This document shows, one piece after another, positions 1 through 11,771 of a stretch of DNA of 64,000 bases. This DNA is from Brachypterus glaber (taxonomy: Eukaryota; Arthropoda; Insecta; Coleoptera; Kateretidae). The notes beneath the pieces were generated by a model. The model ran no database searches, was not told the DNA's origin, and was given only the letters and a program-made list of their open reading frames with translations. A program made the translations under genes and the position numbers. Within the stretch, counting starts at the first letter, position 1, and the number at the start of each line of letters is the position of its first letter. The stretch is taken from the NCBI GenBank assembly GCA_958510825.1, contig OY294044.1, forward strand, positions 98,618,893 to 98,682,892, written 5' to 3'.

Positions 1-600
1 CGGGGGTGGAGAAGAATTTTTTTATTATCGAATTCGATTTCAGCAATCTTAAAAACCCCTATAATAAAATTTTGAAAAGTCTTCAAATTAATTAACGTAG
101 GTAAATCAAAACCTTGAAAATGAAACTTTTAAGTAAAAAAAAAACAAAAGTCAAAATAAACTAACCTAAATCAAGACCCTGAACAACAATGTTAAATGTA
201 TACATTGATTTTTGACGTTTTGGACTTTTGGACTTTCAGCATCGTCAAAAACCTCTATAAACCAATTTTGAAAAAAATAATCACCACACCTAAGGGGGTG
301 GATTTGGAAAAAATAATTTCAATATTTAGTTTTAGCAACCTCCAAAACCCCCATATTCTTCTAATTTTCACAAAAATATGAAAAATATTTTAATATATTT
401 ACCCTCTCACCCCTGCGGGGGTGGAGAAGAATTTTTTTATTATCAAATTCGATTTCAGCAATCTTAAAAAACCCTATAATGAAATTTTTAATTTTTTTTT
501 TTAAATTATTGATCACCACAAACAATCCCGAGCAAGAACATTTGGTAAGATACCTGTATGCCAAAGTCTTTAGCTTAAAGCCTTCTTAAGTTATCGTGCC
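1..600. repeat. Dispersed direct repeat pair at the window edge
   Basis: A segment of about 65 bp (1-65) recurs with one or two changes at 417-481, beginning CGGGGGTGGAGAAG and ending CCCTATAAT. Between the copies is AT-rich sequence with no coding signal. The 416-bp spacing could be one period of a longer tandem array continuing left of the window, or two copies of a dispersed repeat. The short reading frames here have no recognisable protein. Confidence 0.5.
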
Positions 601-1571
601 CACAAGATTTTCCGGACAGACCGACCAATCGACCAACAATTTTTTTTTTGCTTGAAATTGATTTGTATCGACATAAAACGTCATAAAACGTTAAAATACG
701 CAAAGAAAATTAAAATTTTTTCACGAATACAGGGCTTTCCTAAATTTTAAAAATTTTCAAAATGGGAAAGCAAAATACCTACAATAATTTTAATTATAAA
801 TATACAGGAACATTTAATCATAGTTGGCCAAGCAACAAAATAAAGACAATAAACAAGCAACAAAATAAAGACAATAAACCATAGACCAAGATATTTATAC
901 CAATAATGGTAAAATAGTGGGATTTTATACCAAATATTTAAACTTGAAATATAAATTTACCTTAAAGTTGCAATATTGGTAAAATAAACCAACTAATATA
1001 CCAATTTTATGTCATTAAATACTTTTTCACCTTTATGTATAAAAAAGGTAAATACTTTGGTAAGATTTTCCAAAAAAATATACCAATTTTAGTCTTTAAA
1101 TACTTTATAACTTACAGGTAAATTTCTTGGTATAACTGTGGACCAAATTGGAAAAAAAGTCTTATTTTTATGACTAAGCGAATGGTATTTTCAAGGATTA
1201 TTTTGAGGTATAATTGTGGTAATTTGTACTTCATTATTTACTTAGAAGTTAAATAGTAGTCCTAGTTTTACAAAGACGTTTTGGTAAATATTTGTATGAC
1301 GTAATTTAGAAATAAATATACTTTAAAGTAAATTAGAAAGTTTTAGTAGACAAATAGTGGTATAAATTAATCTTTGAGGAACATTATATCATAATAGTAT
1401 TATATAAACTTTGTTCTGTAGCTGCTTTATTTTTTTTTGAACGTTGGTATACGTGTATAGAGGTTATTGATTCCTCTTTCTATGTACCTTACCTAAATGT
1501 TATAGTGCCCTCCGTTTGTCAAGGCTTTCGTAAACATTATATTGAAGTTTTTTAATTTTGTACAAGTTACA

Positions 1572-2468
1572 ATGGATATTAAAAAAAAACAAAACCATAT
1601 TGGAGAACCAGTGAGTTTCATAGACAAAAAAATAAAAAACTTTCTGTGCCTGAGAAAAAATCAACTATAGGTAATTACTTATAAGTAAATCAATTAATAT
1701 AATTACATAACATAAACTATACCCTATAGGGTATATAATATAATAAATTATGTGTATTTTTCTAGCCTAATTTTTTAATTTTTTTTAGGTTCTGAGGAAG
1801 CTTTAAATATAGATATTTGTGAAAATACTGAGGATCCTCTGTTCAAATATCAACCTTCAGAAGACAAGGAGCATGAGGATTTTTCAGAAACTATTCCTTC
1901 AGATGATGAAGATTACATAGAGGAAGAAAAACTAAAGAGAAACTTATTATTAGTTGATGAATTAATACAGTGGGCATTACATTATAAAATTACCCTAACT
2001 GCACTCCCTGCGTTACTAGTGATACTAAGAAAGTGGGGACATAACTCTTTGCCCAAAGAAGCAAGGACAATATTAAAAACTCCAATTACAGAAATTGATG
2101 ACATGGGTAATGGAAAATTTTGGTACAATGGGCTGAAAGAAAACATTTTAGGTGCTCTTGGAAATATAACAAAATCAATTACCATATATTTAAAATTTCA
2201 TATTGACGGCATAGCACCTTTTAATAGTTCGCAACTTCAGTTTTGGCCCATTTTATTTCTTATAGAGAGTATTAATATTTCACCAATAGTAGCCGCAGTT
2301 TATTATGGAGAGAATAAACCACCATTAAAATTATGTTTTGACAATTTTGTTAATGAACTAAAGGAGCTTGTGTCAAATGGACTTGCAATAAATAATTATA
2401 AAGTAAATGTAGAAATAAAATGTTTCATATGTGCACATATGACATACCAGCCAGAAGTTTTATTAAAG
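1572..2468 (+). pseudogene. Truncated transposase-domain protein of a DNA transposon
   Basis: Two exons can be joined: 1572-1670 and 1789-2468, with GT at 1671 and AG at 1787-1788, in consistent phase. Exon 1 starts ATG and reads on as a Lys-rich segment with KPYWRTSEFH only if one base is restored in the run of nine A after codon 3, so there is a homopolymer frameshift. Exon 2 encodes an acidic stretch, then LPKEARTIL, a YNGLKENIL segment, HIDGIAPFNSS, QFWPILF, and YYGENKPP. This order resembles proteins annotated as transposase-domain proteins in many animal genomes (an IDG-type Asp, then FWPIL, then YYG-KP). The frame stops at a good donor (AAAG/GTATAT) and no later exon follows, so the C-terminal half is lost. 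I do not assign a superfamily. Confidence 0.55.
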
Positions 2469-2840
2469 GTATATATAAGCGCATATTTATGGCAGCCAAC
2501 CGTTAAAAAATACAAACACTACAAAACTCAAAACCCTAACATACTAAAAATGGTGAAATAGTTTTAAATCGGTAAAATAGTACTTGTAGTAGAAAATTCC
2601 AAAAAACTTTAATATACTGATATACTTTGGTAAGACTATTTCACATTTAAACGTGCTTTTTTTGCTAAAGGCTTGGAAAATTAGTTTACAAAGTATAAAT
2701 TATTAGTTTTTTTCGCCTTATTGGTAAAAACAATATAATTCGCCATTTTTTTTTAGCAGTTTCGATTGATATGTTTTATTTTCATAATAATATTAAAAAG
2801 TTTTCTGCTAGAACAAAAAGAACATATACCTACAAGGTTA

Positions 2841-2983
2841 TTCAGGCCTATTCACACGTACCATTGATATTGAGATTTGTGGCAATATTGACGAAAATTG
2901 CAAGGTCATGTATTAAAACTGCATGGGATTGTAATTTTTGTCAATATTGAATAGATTTCAATGGTACATGTGAATAGGCCTGA
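2841..2983. mobile_element. Short TIR element (MITE), possibly Harbinger-like
   Basis: A 143-bp element with inverted ends of about 25 bp: TCAGGCCTATTCACACGTAC on the left and its near reverse complement at 2963-2983. TTA lies next to both ends (2838-2840, 2984-2986), though the left side has one extra T. A 3-bp TTA duplication and GGCCTATTCACA-type ends suit PIF/Harbinger MITEs, but this is an inference from short motifs. There is no coding capacity. Confidence 0.55.
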
Positions 2984-3629
2984 TTAACTAAAAAAAATCA
3001 TTTGTAAAACATTTTAATCCAATAATAGATAAAAATATTTTATTTAAGGTCTAAATATTAACAATTTTTTCTTTGAAACTTATGATTTTTTAAGGCGCTT
3101 GCTTTTTTTGTAACTTTTTCATTTTATTTTTCAAAAAATTCTCACGCGCACTAAATTTTGTGCCCACTGAACACTCATTTATACATATGTATTATATATT
3201 ATAATTATGTTTACGTTTATCAGAATTATGCTTAAGCAGTTATATTTGTTGGCCATTTTACATTAAGTATTAATACTAATTTAATAATACAGATGGCCAT
3301 CAAAATTTTCGTTTCGTCAAAATTTTCAAGTGCCAACATAATAAGATTAAATGTTTCCAAATTGGGTAAAATTAAGACTTTTATTGGTATATTTCGGTAT
3401 ATTCTACGTTTAAACGTGCGAATAAGCGGACTATTTTACCTTAAAAATTAATCGTCTTGAAGTAAGTTCGTCTAGTGTAACCACTTTTTTACGTATAATT
3501 TACGCAGAAAAAGCGCTCCACTTTGGTAAGATCTACCACGATTAAACGTAAAATAAACTTTATCAAGGCAGTAGAGTATTCTTGGAAGTTGAAAAAGAGA
3601 ACGATTCGTCTCCTATTTTACCAGCTTTG

Positions 3630-4860
3630 CTGCTTGGGGGGGCATAGTGGATCATGAGCCACTGTGTCCAATCGGTCTATGACTCGCTGTGTCCCCCCAG
3701 TAACCATACCAGTTCAAAGTGGACATAAAAGAACATACCAAATATCTAATAAATTAATAAAAGACACTTATTTAATAAAGAATATAAAAATGCCAAATTA
3801 CACTGGAATTTACGTAAAAGTAGTACAAATATACCTAATTAACAGATTAACAAAAAAAATACTTCCATACTTATTTTTATGCAAGATACAAGATACAAGA
3901 CTTTATTCATTCTTAGATAATTACAATTATGTAGAACATGTCAAAAATAATACCTATGGTCAACATAGGTAACAGGAATATAATTATGTAACACATTAAT
4001 TATCACATATAAATCACTTTTACAAAATAAATTAACGAAAATAAATTAACATAAAAATAAATAAATTAATACAGAAAACTATTGCCGTTCCACTGGCCAG
4101 TTAAAGTCATCTATATTATAATAACATTTGCTTAACAAAAAGCTCTTTATTAATTTTCGAAAAATATGAATGTTTTTACTATTTTTAATAGTTGTTGGTA
4201 ATTTGTTAAAAAGAATGATGCCCTTTACAAAGGGAGACTTATCGTGAGTAAGTTGTAATCTATGAAAGTTCATATGAATATTACCTGCGGTTCTGGTCGC
4301 ATGAGTATAAACCCCGTTGTTAGTAATGTAACCAGACCTGTGTTTATACGCATATGATAGTAGCTCCAGTATTATTATACAAGGTAACGGTAGTATTTTA
4401 AATTTCATAAACAGTTTCCCACAGGGATGATAGTACTTTACCCCTGCCATAGTACGTACAATGCGTTTCTGTATAAGAAAGACCTCTTCCATGCTAGATG
4501 AGAGGCCCCAAAGTAAAACACCATATGCCAATCTAGACTTGACATGGGCATGGTAAAACATAACTAGTTGACTAATATTCTTTTCAGTGATCTTATTTGG
4601 TAACAGACAGAACTCAATTTTTTAATTACTTTTTGGCATTGTACATTCCATCTCATAGTGTCGTCCAGGGTTATTCCTAAAAATTCGACAGCCACCTCTT
4701 CGCTTCAACATACGTCACGCAGGTTTGCCGGCAACTGACCCTTTATCTAGAGAAACGTCTTCTTAGCGCGCCATTAGAAAGCGGCGTTTCTAAAACTAAT
4801 ATTGGTAGAGTTATAGTAAACGATTCATTGTGCCCAATGACTCACTGTGCCCTCTGTTCC
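3630..4860. repeat. Related GC-rich motifs bracketing a LINE fragment
   Basis: Sequence at 3640-3705 (CCACTGTGTCCAATC, then GACTCGCTGTGTCCCCCC) and at 4808-4862 (TCATTGTGCCCAATGACTC, then ACTGTGCCC) are diverged direct copies of one another. The first copy also forms an imperfect palindrome that starts GGGGGGG and ends CCCCCC. Between them lie AT-rich DNA and the LINE fragment. They may be ends of one mobile element family, but I see no clean TSD. Confidence 0.3.
4079..4697 (-). pseudogene. C-terminal fragment of a non-LTR retrotransposon reverse transcriptase
   Basis: Read on the minus strand. The upstream part begins VEFLGITLDDTMRWN, the thumb region typical of LINE ORF2 proteins. After a one-base frameshift in a run of A near 4620 it continues as YHAHVKSRLAYGVLLWG, then IQKRIVRTMAG, then a C-terminal tail ending at a stop at 4079. 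The order LGI-LD, S-L-YG--LWG, QKR--R-M-G is characteristic of Jockey, CR1 and related clades. Sequence above about 4697 is unrelated, so the insertion is 5'-truncated, as is usual for LINEs. No catalytic YADD box is present. Confidence 0.75.
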
Positions 4861-4906
4861 CCTACCTTAAATAAAGCTCGTTTTGGCGCCGCTTACTGCT
4901 TTTTCT

Positions 4907-5372
4907 AGGAGCGATTATTTCACACTATATATTCCAAGCTATGCGCATGCCTGAGAAATATAAAATATATCGTCTTCTAAATTCTGAAATGTCGTATCTG
5001 AAAAATGCCTCCCATTAAAAAAAAACACCAAACCAGCAAACTACCAAACCAAACCATTATTAACTTAAACCAACACCTCATATTAAAAAAAAACACCAAA
5101 CCAGCAAACTACCAAACCAAACCATTGTTAACGTAAACCAACGCCTCCCATTAAAAAAAAACACCAAACCAGCAAACTACAAAACCAAACCATTGTTAAC
5201 GTAAACCAACGCCCCCATTAACAAAATCAAACAGAAATTCGTGAGTATTTTAACAAGTTCATTTTTGTGGACCTATAACTGCCTAAGAGAAAAATAACCT
5301 ATAAAAATATACAACAGATATTTCTCAGGCATGCGCATAGCTTGGAATATATAGTGTGAAATAATCGCTCCT
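4907..5372. mobile_element. Palindromic MITE, element 1, 8-bp TSD
   Basis: A 466-bp element with perfect inverted ends of about 54 bp starting AGGAGCGATTATTTCACAC. It is flanked by the identical 8-bp direct repeat CTTTTTCT (4899-4906 and 5373-5380). Inside are three tandem copies (about 62 bp each) of a unit containing CACCAAACCAGCAAACTACC and GTTAACGTAAACCAACGCC. The 8-bp TSD fits hAT-type or related transposases, but the termini are not a classical hAT end. No ORF. It shares its inner sequence with the neighbouring element at 5397-6684, although the ends differ. Confidence 0.85.
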
Positions 5373-5396
5373 CTTTTTCTGGGTAGGTGGCTGAGC

Positions 5397-6684
5397 ATTA
5401 GATCATATATACATAGATATGGCATTAATGTTGATTTGTTTTACGTAGAACATATACAAAGCCAATTGTAAACAAACCACTATAGCGGGAGGTTGCGAGT
5501 AGGTGAAGTATAACATATTTGTAAACAAACCACTATAGCGGTGGTGACCAGAAGCGGGAAGGTGAAATCTACCTCGATATAGCAATGAAAACATTTTGGT
5601 TTGACGTGGACTCAAGGCGCACGGTTCACTCACCGCAGTAATGAGGAGAATCCAGCGCATGCGCACTGATTTTCTTATTTTTGTTTTAAAGTATGCCAAA
5701 AATTATTTTAAGCTTATGTAACATTCTTTTGCAGAATTTTACAAACATATCTACTTTTTTCTTATGCATATTGTTACACCAGGCGAGCATTTATTTTTTA
5801 ATTAGCTAAAGCTAAATTATTTAGCCTAAATATCCTATTTGATTCCTAAAATATATCTGTATCTGAAAAATGCCTCCAATTAAAAAAAAAAACACCAAAC
5901 CAGCAAACTATCAAACCATTATTAACGTAATCCAACGCCTTCCATTAAAAAAAAAACACCAAACCAGCAAACTACCAAACCAAACCATTGTTAACGTAAA
6001 CCAACGCCTCCCATTAAAAAAAAACACCAAACCAGCAAACTACCAAACCAAACCATTGTTAACGTAAACCAACGCCTCCAATTTAAAAAAAAAAACACCA
6101 AACCAGCAAACTACCAAACTACTACTACCAGTACACTAGTTTTTTTGTTGGAATATATAGCAAAATATTGTTAAAATACTCAAGAATTTCTATTTGATTT
6201 TTTTAATGGGGGCATTGGTTTGGTTTGCTTTGGTAGTTTGCTGGTTTGGTGTTTTTTTTTAATGGGAGGCGTTGGTTTACGTTAACAATGGTTTGGTTTG
6301 GTTTTTTTTTAATGGGAGGCGTTGGTTAACGTTAATAATGGTTTGGTTTGGTAGTTTGCTGGTTTGGTGTTTTTTTTTTTAATGGGAGGCTTTTTTCAGC
6401 ACGGTATTTCAGAATTTAGAAGGCGATATATTTTAAGAATCAAATAGGATTATATCTAGGCTAAATAATTTAGCTTTAGCTAATTAAAAAATAAATGCTT
6501 GCCTGGTGTAACAATATGCATAAAAAAAAGTAGATATTTTTGTAAAATTCTGCAAAAGAATGTTTCATAACCTTAAAATAATTTTAGGCATACGTCAAAA
6601 CAGAATCAGTGCGCATGCGCTGGATTCTCTTCATTACTGCGGTGAGTGAATCGTCAAGGCGCATCTATGTATATATGATCTAAT
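5397..6684. mobile_element. Long-arm foldback element 2, 8-bp TSD
   Basis: A 1288-bp element with ends ATTAGATCATATATACATAG, perfectly inverted at 6663-6684, and an identical 8-bp direct repeat GGCTGAGC on both sides (5389-5396, 6685-6692). The inverted arms extend for several hundred bases: the left half (5600-6115) and right half (6190-6660) are near reverse complements, including CAGCGCATGCGCACTGATT. The left arm carries an extra segment (about 5419-5600) with a short tandem duplication of TGTAAACAAACCACTATAGC. The centre holds inverted arrays of the same CACCAAACCAGCAAAC unit seen in element 1. Reading frames here are by-products of the array. The right end lies only 178 bp upstream of the S28 protease start codon. 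Confidence 0.85.
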
Positions 6685-6862
6685 GGCTGAGCGCTGCTAA
6701 GAAACTCAAAAAAGAGGAAGAAGAAGAGTTGTGTTTTTTTTACGTTTGTGTGACAGAGGTTATCTTTTTAGGTTATTTATCTACAAATGTAAATCATTTT
6801 ACTAAACAGTGATCAATTTTAGAACATATAACGAAGAAATAAAGAATAGTGCTTATATAACC

Positions 6863-9481
6863 ATGAAATTCATAATATCGTTGTTAATATTTTTCTTTTC
6901 TTTGCAATCGGTTTACAACTGGAGAATCAGGCATCATGGCAGAAGTGTGGGTGGTAATTTGGGAGAACCTCGTGATGATAACAGCAAGTTACTACAGAAA
7001 ATTTTAAAAGGAAAATACGAAAGATGGTTCACCCAAAACCTGGATCATTTTAACCCAACAATTGAAAGAACTTGGCAGCAAAGATATTTTGCAAATGACG
7101 AATTTTTTGATAAGACTGCCAGGAAAACTGTTTTTTTAATGATAGGAGGTGAAGGTGAAGCCAGTGAAAAGTGGATGACACAAGGGGCTTGGATAGATTA
7201 TGCTAAAAAGTATGAGGCACTCTGTTTTCAAGTTGAACACAGATATTATGGAAAAAGCCATCCCACCACAGATGTGAGTACCAAAAACTTGCAGTGGTTA
7301 ACAAGCCAACAGGCGTTGGCTGATTTAGCTGTTTTCATTGAATATATGAATGAAAAATATCAGTTGTCTTCTAATGTAAAATGGATTGTATTTGGTGGCT
7401 CCTACCCTGGATCCCTAGCAGCATGGATGAGACAGAAGTATCCTCATCTGGTACATGGAGCTATGTCGGCTAGTGGACCTTTACTGGCCCAAGTAGATTT
7501 CCAAGAATATTTCGAAGTAGTTGATGAGGATTTAAGAACACACAGTGATGAGTGTTTGAAAGCAGTCCAGATGGGATCACAACAAATAAAAATTTTACTC
7601 AAACACATGGTAGGACAAAGAAACTTAAATAACCTATTCAGACTCTGTGATCCAGTTGAGCATAGTATTAAAAATTCCAGAGATATTTCAAATTTGTTTG
7701 AGACTCTTTCTGGAAACTTTGCAGAGATAGCTCAATACAATAAGGACAACCGAGTGGGAAAAAATAATCAAACTTCAAATATCACAGTCGACACTCTTTG
7801 TGACATTATGGTGAACCAAAGTATTGGAGCACAAGTTCACAGACTAGCTGTTGTAAATGATTTGATTTTAAACAGTACAAATCAAACCTGTTTGGACTAC
7901 AAATATGATGAAATGATTGAAAATATGCGAAACATTAGCTGGGACAGTGAAATGTCTGAAGGTGGCCGTCAATGGACTTACCAGACTTGCACAGAATTTG
8001 GCTTTTTCCAAACTTCTTCATTCCAACCTCAAGTATTTGGGGACAGTTTTCCTGTGGACTTTTACATTCAACAATGCACAGATATTTTTGGGCCTAAATA
8101 TGGAGCAAAATTTTTGGAGAAAGCTGTGGATAGGACAAACACTTTATATGGGGCCCTCAGTATGTATTATTCATAATGTGGCAAAAAAAACCGCATTTTA
8201 CCCTAATTCATTAGAAACATATTTAATAAAGAAAAAAAAAAAGAAATATTTATCAAAAATCGAGGGGCTGACCACGTCTGAAATTTGTACAAAAGAGTTT
8301 CTTTTTGCAAAGATTTCCTCAGAGTTCCTTCGGAGTTCCTCCAGAGTTCCTCCAGTGTTCCTTAAGAGTTCCTCTCTGGAAGGGGTAATTTTTGGCAAAT
8401 AAGCCGTAGAAATTACCGCTGTGCAAGCACTAAAGCACTACTGCCAATAAGGCACCCTCAAAAAAAAAGCTTCTTTGTCCCTGGCGGTTTCAACCAAACT
8501 TGGCGCCCCTACAAAAAAAAAAAAAAGAAGTTGGCGCCCAAAAAAATACCTTCATAAAAAAAGCTTTGCCCCTGACGGTAAAAAATGCGCCCCCGATTTA
8601 CCTTTGTACCTGACGGTTTCTGCCAAACTTGGCGCCCCTTCAAAACAAAAATTGGCGCCCCAAAATTACCTTCACGAAAAAAGCTTTGTCCCTGACAGTT
8701 TCTACCAAACTTGGCGCCCCTTCAAAAAAAAAATGGCGCCCAAAGGTATGGTGCTTTGATAAGGTGTTTGTAACGGCTCATCTAGTTTGAAAATAAATAC
8801 GTTAATCCGCATGGGTAATAAATAATAATTGTTTCTGACCGCGTCTGAAATTTGTACAAAAGAGTTCCTTTTTGCAAAGAATTCCACAGAGTTCCTCGGA
8901 GTTTCTCCTGAGTTCATTTGGCTTGAACAAAAGATTTCCTCGCGGTCAGCCCCTCGTCAAAAATTAAGATTTTGACAAAAACATTTTTCATAGCCATTCT
9001 TTAACACATACATAAACAGTTTTTATCTCTGTTAAATTCCCAGTCCAATTATGTAAGGGGATTGAATGGGGATAAAAACTGTTATTTTGTGTGATATCCC
9101 AATAGATAGTAAAATTCAATCTTGGTGATCAAAGTTGATTTTTGTTAAAAAAGAATATTTTTACAAAATCCACTGTGATAGATGTTCATAACTTTGTTAC
9201 AGGACCCTTTACAAAAATCTTTCACAAAAATCATAAAATTAAATATAAATTTCATTACAGGTATTGAAGCGACCAATGTGGTGTTTGTCCATGGTTCAGT
9301 GGATCCATGGCATGCATTAGGGATTACGAAAACGATCAATCAGGGAGCCCCTGCTATTTATATAAAAGGTACTGCTCATTGTGCAAATATGTATCCAAAA
9401 TCGGACGAAGATCTTCCTGACCTTATGGCGGCCAGGGTGATGATTGAGAGCTTAATCGGGACTTGGCTTGATCAACCATAG
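6863..9481 (+). CDS. Secreted serine carboxypeptidase-like protease, family S28 (K12H4.7/PRCP-like)
   Basis: Two exons, 6863-8159 and 9261-9481, joined CTCA/GTATGT to CATTACAG/GTATTG; the split codon gives Ser433. The product has 505 residues, the normal size for the family. I chose the ATG at 6863 because it opens a signal peptide ([20 protein letters not shown]); the frame runs further upstream without an ATG. Family motifs are FTQNLDHFN (residues 55-63), [14 protein letters not shown], and the nucleophile elbow GGSYPGS with Ser180. The second exon supplies Asp447 in [11 protein letters not shown] and His472 in GTAHC, completing the Ser-Asp-His triad. Several N-linked sites (NQT, NIT, NQS) suggest a glycosylated lumenal or secreted enzyme. 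S28 enzymes cleave after proline or release N-terminal dipeptides; the exact substrate here is unknown. The 1101-bp intron contains a mobile element (8261-8956). ATTAAA at 9630 may be the poly(A) signal. Confidence 0.95.
8261..8956. mobile_element. Non-autonomous TIR element in the S28 intron, perfect 8-bp TSD
   Basis: A 696-bp element with 16-bp TIRs, CGAGGGGCTGACCACG at 8261-8276 and the reverse complement of CGAGGGGCTGACCGCG at 8941-8956. The target duplication TCAAAAAT is exact on both sides (8253-8260, 8957-8964). Near both ends are many GAGTTCC motifs and the sequence TCTGAAATTTGTACAAAAGA (about 8277 and again near 8845, in direct orientation). The middle contains tandem repeats with six copies of TGGCGCCC and three of CTTTG(T/C)CCCTGAC. 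An 8-bp TSD plus subterminal repeats suggests mobilisation by a hAT-like or P-like transposase. There is no coding sequence. Confidence 0.85.
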
Positions 9482-10879
9482 ATAAGTTTTTATAGTTTGT
9501 ATTTTTTTTGGTTTCATGACAATAATCTGTTTAAGATATTATAAAATTTTGAATCTTTATTTTTTTTTTGTATTGTATAAGTACATGTAAATACTCAACT
9601 TTTGTAATCATTTTTGAGAATCTCATTTTATTAAAATATTGTTTGTTATTTTTTTAGTTTTTCTACAGTTAGTGGATACAGGGTGATCAGACTTTGAGTA
9701 GAAAAGCTAATATCTCAGTTACAGCTGAAGCAATTTCAAAATAAATTTTTTTGACTTGTATCTCTTTGTCTGTTCGAGATACATTTATTTGTTTTTCCCA
9801 GAATTTCCCAATTTTTGCTAGTTTATTCTTAAAGAAATAGTTTTCTAAAACTTGTTACTGATATATTAGCTTGGCTATTCAGAGTTGGATCACCTTGTAC
9901 TGCTGCCAACAAAATAATACTTTTCCCTTAAGGCCTAGGTTCGTTGACAGGTCCACGACCATGTGTACCATATTGGTACGCACCCTGTTTTCTGCACGGA
10001 CCGTGTGACCGTATTTGGTACACACACCTTCCTAAAACTTTATGGCAACTTGTTAAAAAAAAAATCATAAATGCAACTTCCTTTCAATAAAAAAATCCTG
10101 GTCCAGGAATAAATTTTCAAAATTTAGCGTTGGTCGTAAACCTGTTAAAAAAAAAGCAAAAATAAAAAAAAAGTGTCTTTAAAAAATAAAAAAAAAGATT
10201 TTACCCCCTTACCTTCGCTCCGATTTGTACCAAAAACAATCTCAGCCTAGAACTTTGGATAAGCAACCTCCTGTCCAAATTTAAAGTATTTAACTCAAAG
10301 AGTCCGACAGACAGTTTTTTTACGGAAATCATTTTTTTAGATATAAAAAATGTGGAGAAACGTAAAAAAAGCAATATTTTTTTTTCAGACAGCCACCTTT
10401 AAATTTTTTTAAGATCGCATCCGTTATGGAACAGTGTCATAACACAAATTTTTGAAAAAGGTGTTTAGTGTATTATCACTGCTCTTATTGAGATCTACCT
10501 ATCTGTATAACTGGCATATTACATCTAACTAGCATAGTTTTTTGTTATGACACTGTTTCAAAAGCTGGTGTTGTTAGCACGCAAAAAATCTTATATCTAA
10601 ATTTCGATACCTCTAATCTCTAAAAAAAACAATTTTTGATTTCTTTCACTAGTTAACTCTGTACATGACAAATGCTAACATATACAAACTCTAAGTAACT
10701 ATTCCAATTATTTTATAAGTTACGTAATATTCGAGTAATAAATTGGACTTTGTATAAGTTACGATTTATCATGTAGAGAATTAATTCTCCAATTCTCTGT
10801 ACTAATCAGTACAAGGAAACGAAAAGTCCAAACCTCGTGTCTAAAACACGAGGTTTCGAAATTTACAAGTCGACACATA
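9482..10879. other. Intergenic stretch downstream of the S28 gene
   Basis: No gene found. It holds the S28 3' flank, AT-rich sequence, a GC-richer patch at 9930-10035 with CATATTGGTACGCACC that looks like old repeat DNA, and a small inverted repeat in which GGAACAGTGTCATAACA (10427) pairs with TGTTATGACACTGTTTC (10541). I see no tRNA or coding signal. Confidence 0.5.
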
Positions 10880-11769
10880 GGGGAGAGTGGGCATGTTTCG
10901 ACCTCTTAATGTTTAAATCGTTTTATAAAATATTTAATAAATTATTTTATTTTATTTTTTTATACAAATCTATAGTTTAATATGTTTTCTATTAAATAAT
11001 ATAGTACAAGTTGTATTAATTTAAAGAATAATTAGTTTTATAAATTAAAATTAAAATAGTTACATTTGGTTGAAATATCCCTCTAGGGTGAAAGGTTTCA
11101 ACCAGATGGTGGGGATGATTAAACCAGAGTAAATAAAATTATAAATTTTAATAAAATATTTAAAATTTATTATTAAAACTTTATAATATAGTTCTAATAT
11201 AGTTATTAAAATATAGAACCAACATTAAAATGAACCAAAAAATATTATTTTTTTATTTAAATAACTAGAACATGAATAAATAATATTAGACTAATATTAA
11301 AAGGAATCAGAAATTATTTAACTAATATAAATAAAATCAATATAAAACTACCTAGTAAGTAGCAGGTAATCTGAAAATACAAACCAATATTAAAAGTATA
11401 TTGGAATACTAAAAAACGGATTGGATTATTAATATTATTTTAATTTTTCGAATGTTCCATCCAGTGGTCGAATCATCCCTATATGCTCATATTTTAAATA
11501 ATATGATGACACCCGGTAAAATAGGTTTGTTTGTTTGGACTTTTTTTCAATAAAAAAATGTAGAACCAAAACCTTACCGGATTTTCACAAAAAATTTATT
11601 TTTTCGTAATTTTTCTTAGACCTTTCCGAATTTGACCAAACTTTAACTAGGCACTATAGCCACTAAGCTTATTAGTTGGCACTACTGGAAGCACACAAAA
11701 TTTAAATAGTTTTTAAATAAAATCAAATGGTTAAATCCTCTCACTGGTCGAAACATACCCACTCTCCCT
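10880..11769. mobile_element. TA-flanked TIR element, about 890 bp
   Basis: Inverted ends of 24 bp with 22 matches, starting GGGGAGAGTGGGCATGTTTC on the left and matching the reverse complement of 11746-11769. TA lies directly outside both ends (10878-10879, 11770-11771), the mark of Tc1/mariner-type insertion. The interior is very AT-rich with no long ORF, so it is non-autonomous or decayed. Confidence 0.7.
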
Positions 11770-11771
11770 TA

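Larger units (their letters stand above)
895..3630 (+). mobile_element. Degenerate DNA transposon remnant with subterminal repeats
   Basis: This region surrounds the transposase fragment at 1572-2468. It is peppered with related short motifs on both flanks: TTGGTAAGA plus TACCAATTTTA on the left (about 905-1140) and TTGGTAAGA with TTTAAACGT on the right (2620-2660, 3385-3420, 3520-3560). Such repeated subterminal motifs are typical of DNA transposons. GGTAAAATAG near 905 and its reverse complement CTATTTTACC near 3613 may mark the inner ends, but I could not fix termini or a TSD. A small TIR element (2841-2983) is inserted inside. The 3' part of the transposase is missing, so the copy is dead. 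Confidence 0.5.

Noticed and set aside
3664..3972. 102-residue plus-strand frame
   Set aside because: AT-rich composition, no recognisable motif, overlaps repeat debris and has no splice signals.
5870..6067. Lys/Pro/Asn-rich frame with repeated KKKHQTSKLPN-like units
   Set aside because: It is the translation of the 62-bp tandem unit inside a palindromic element, not a gene.
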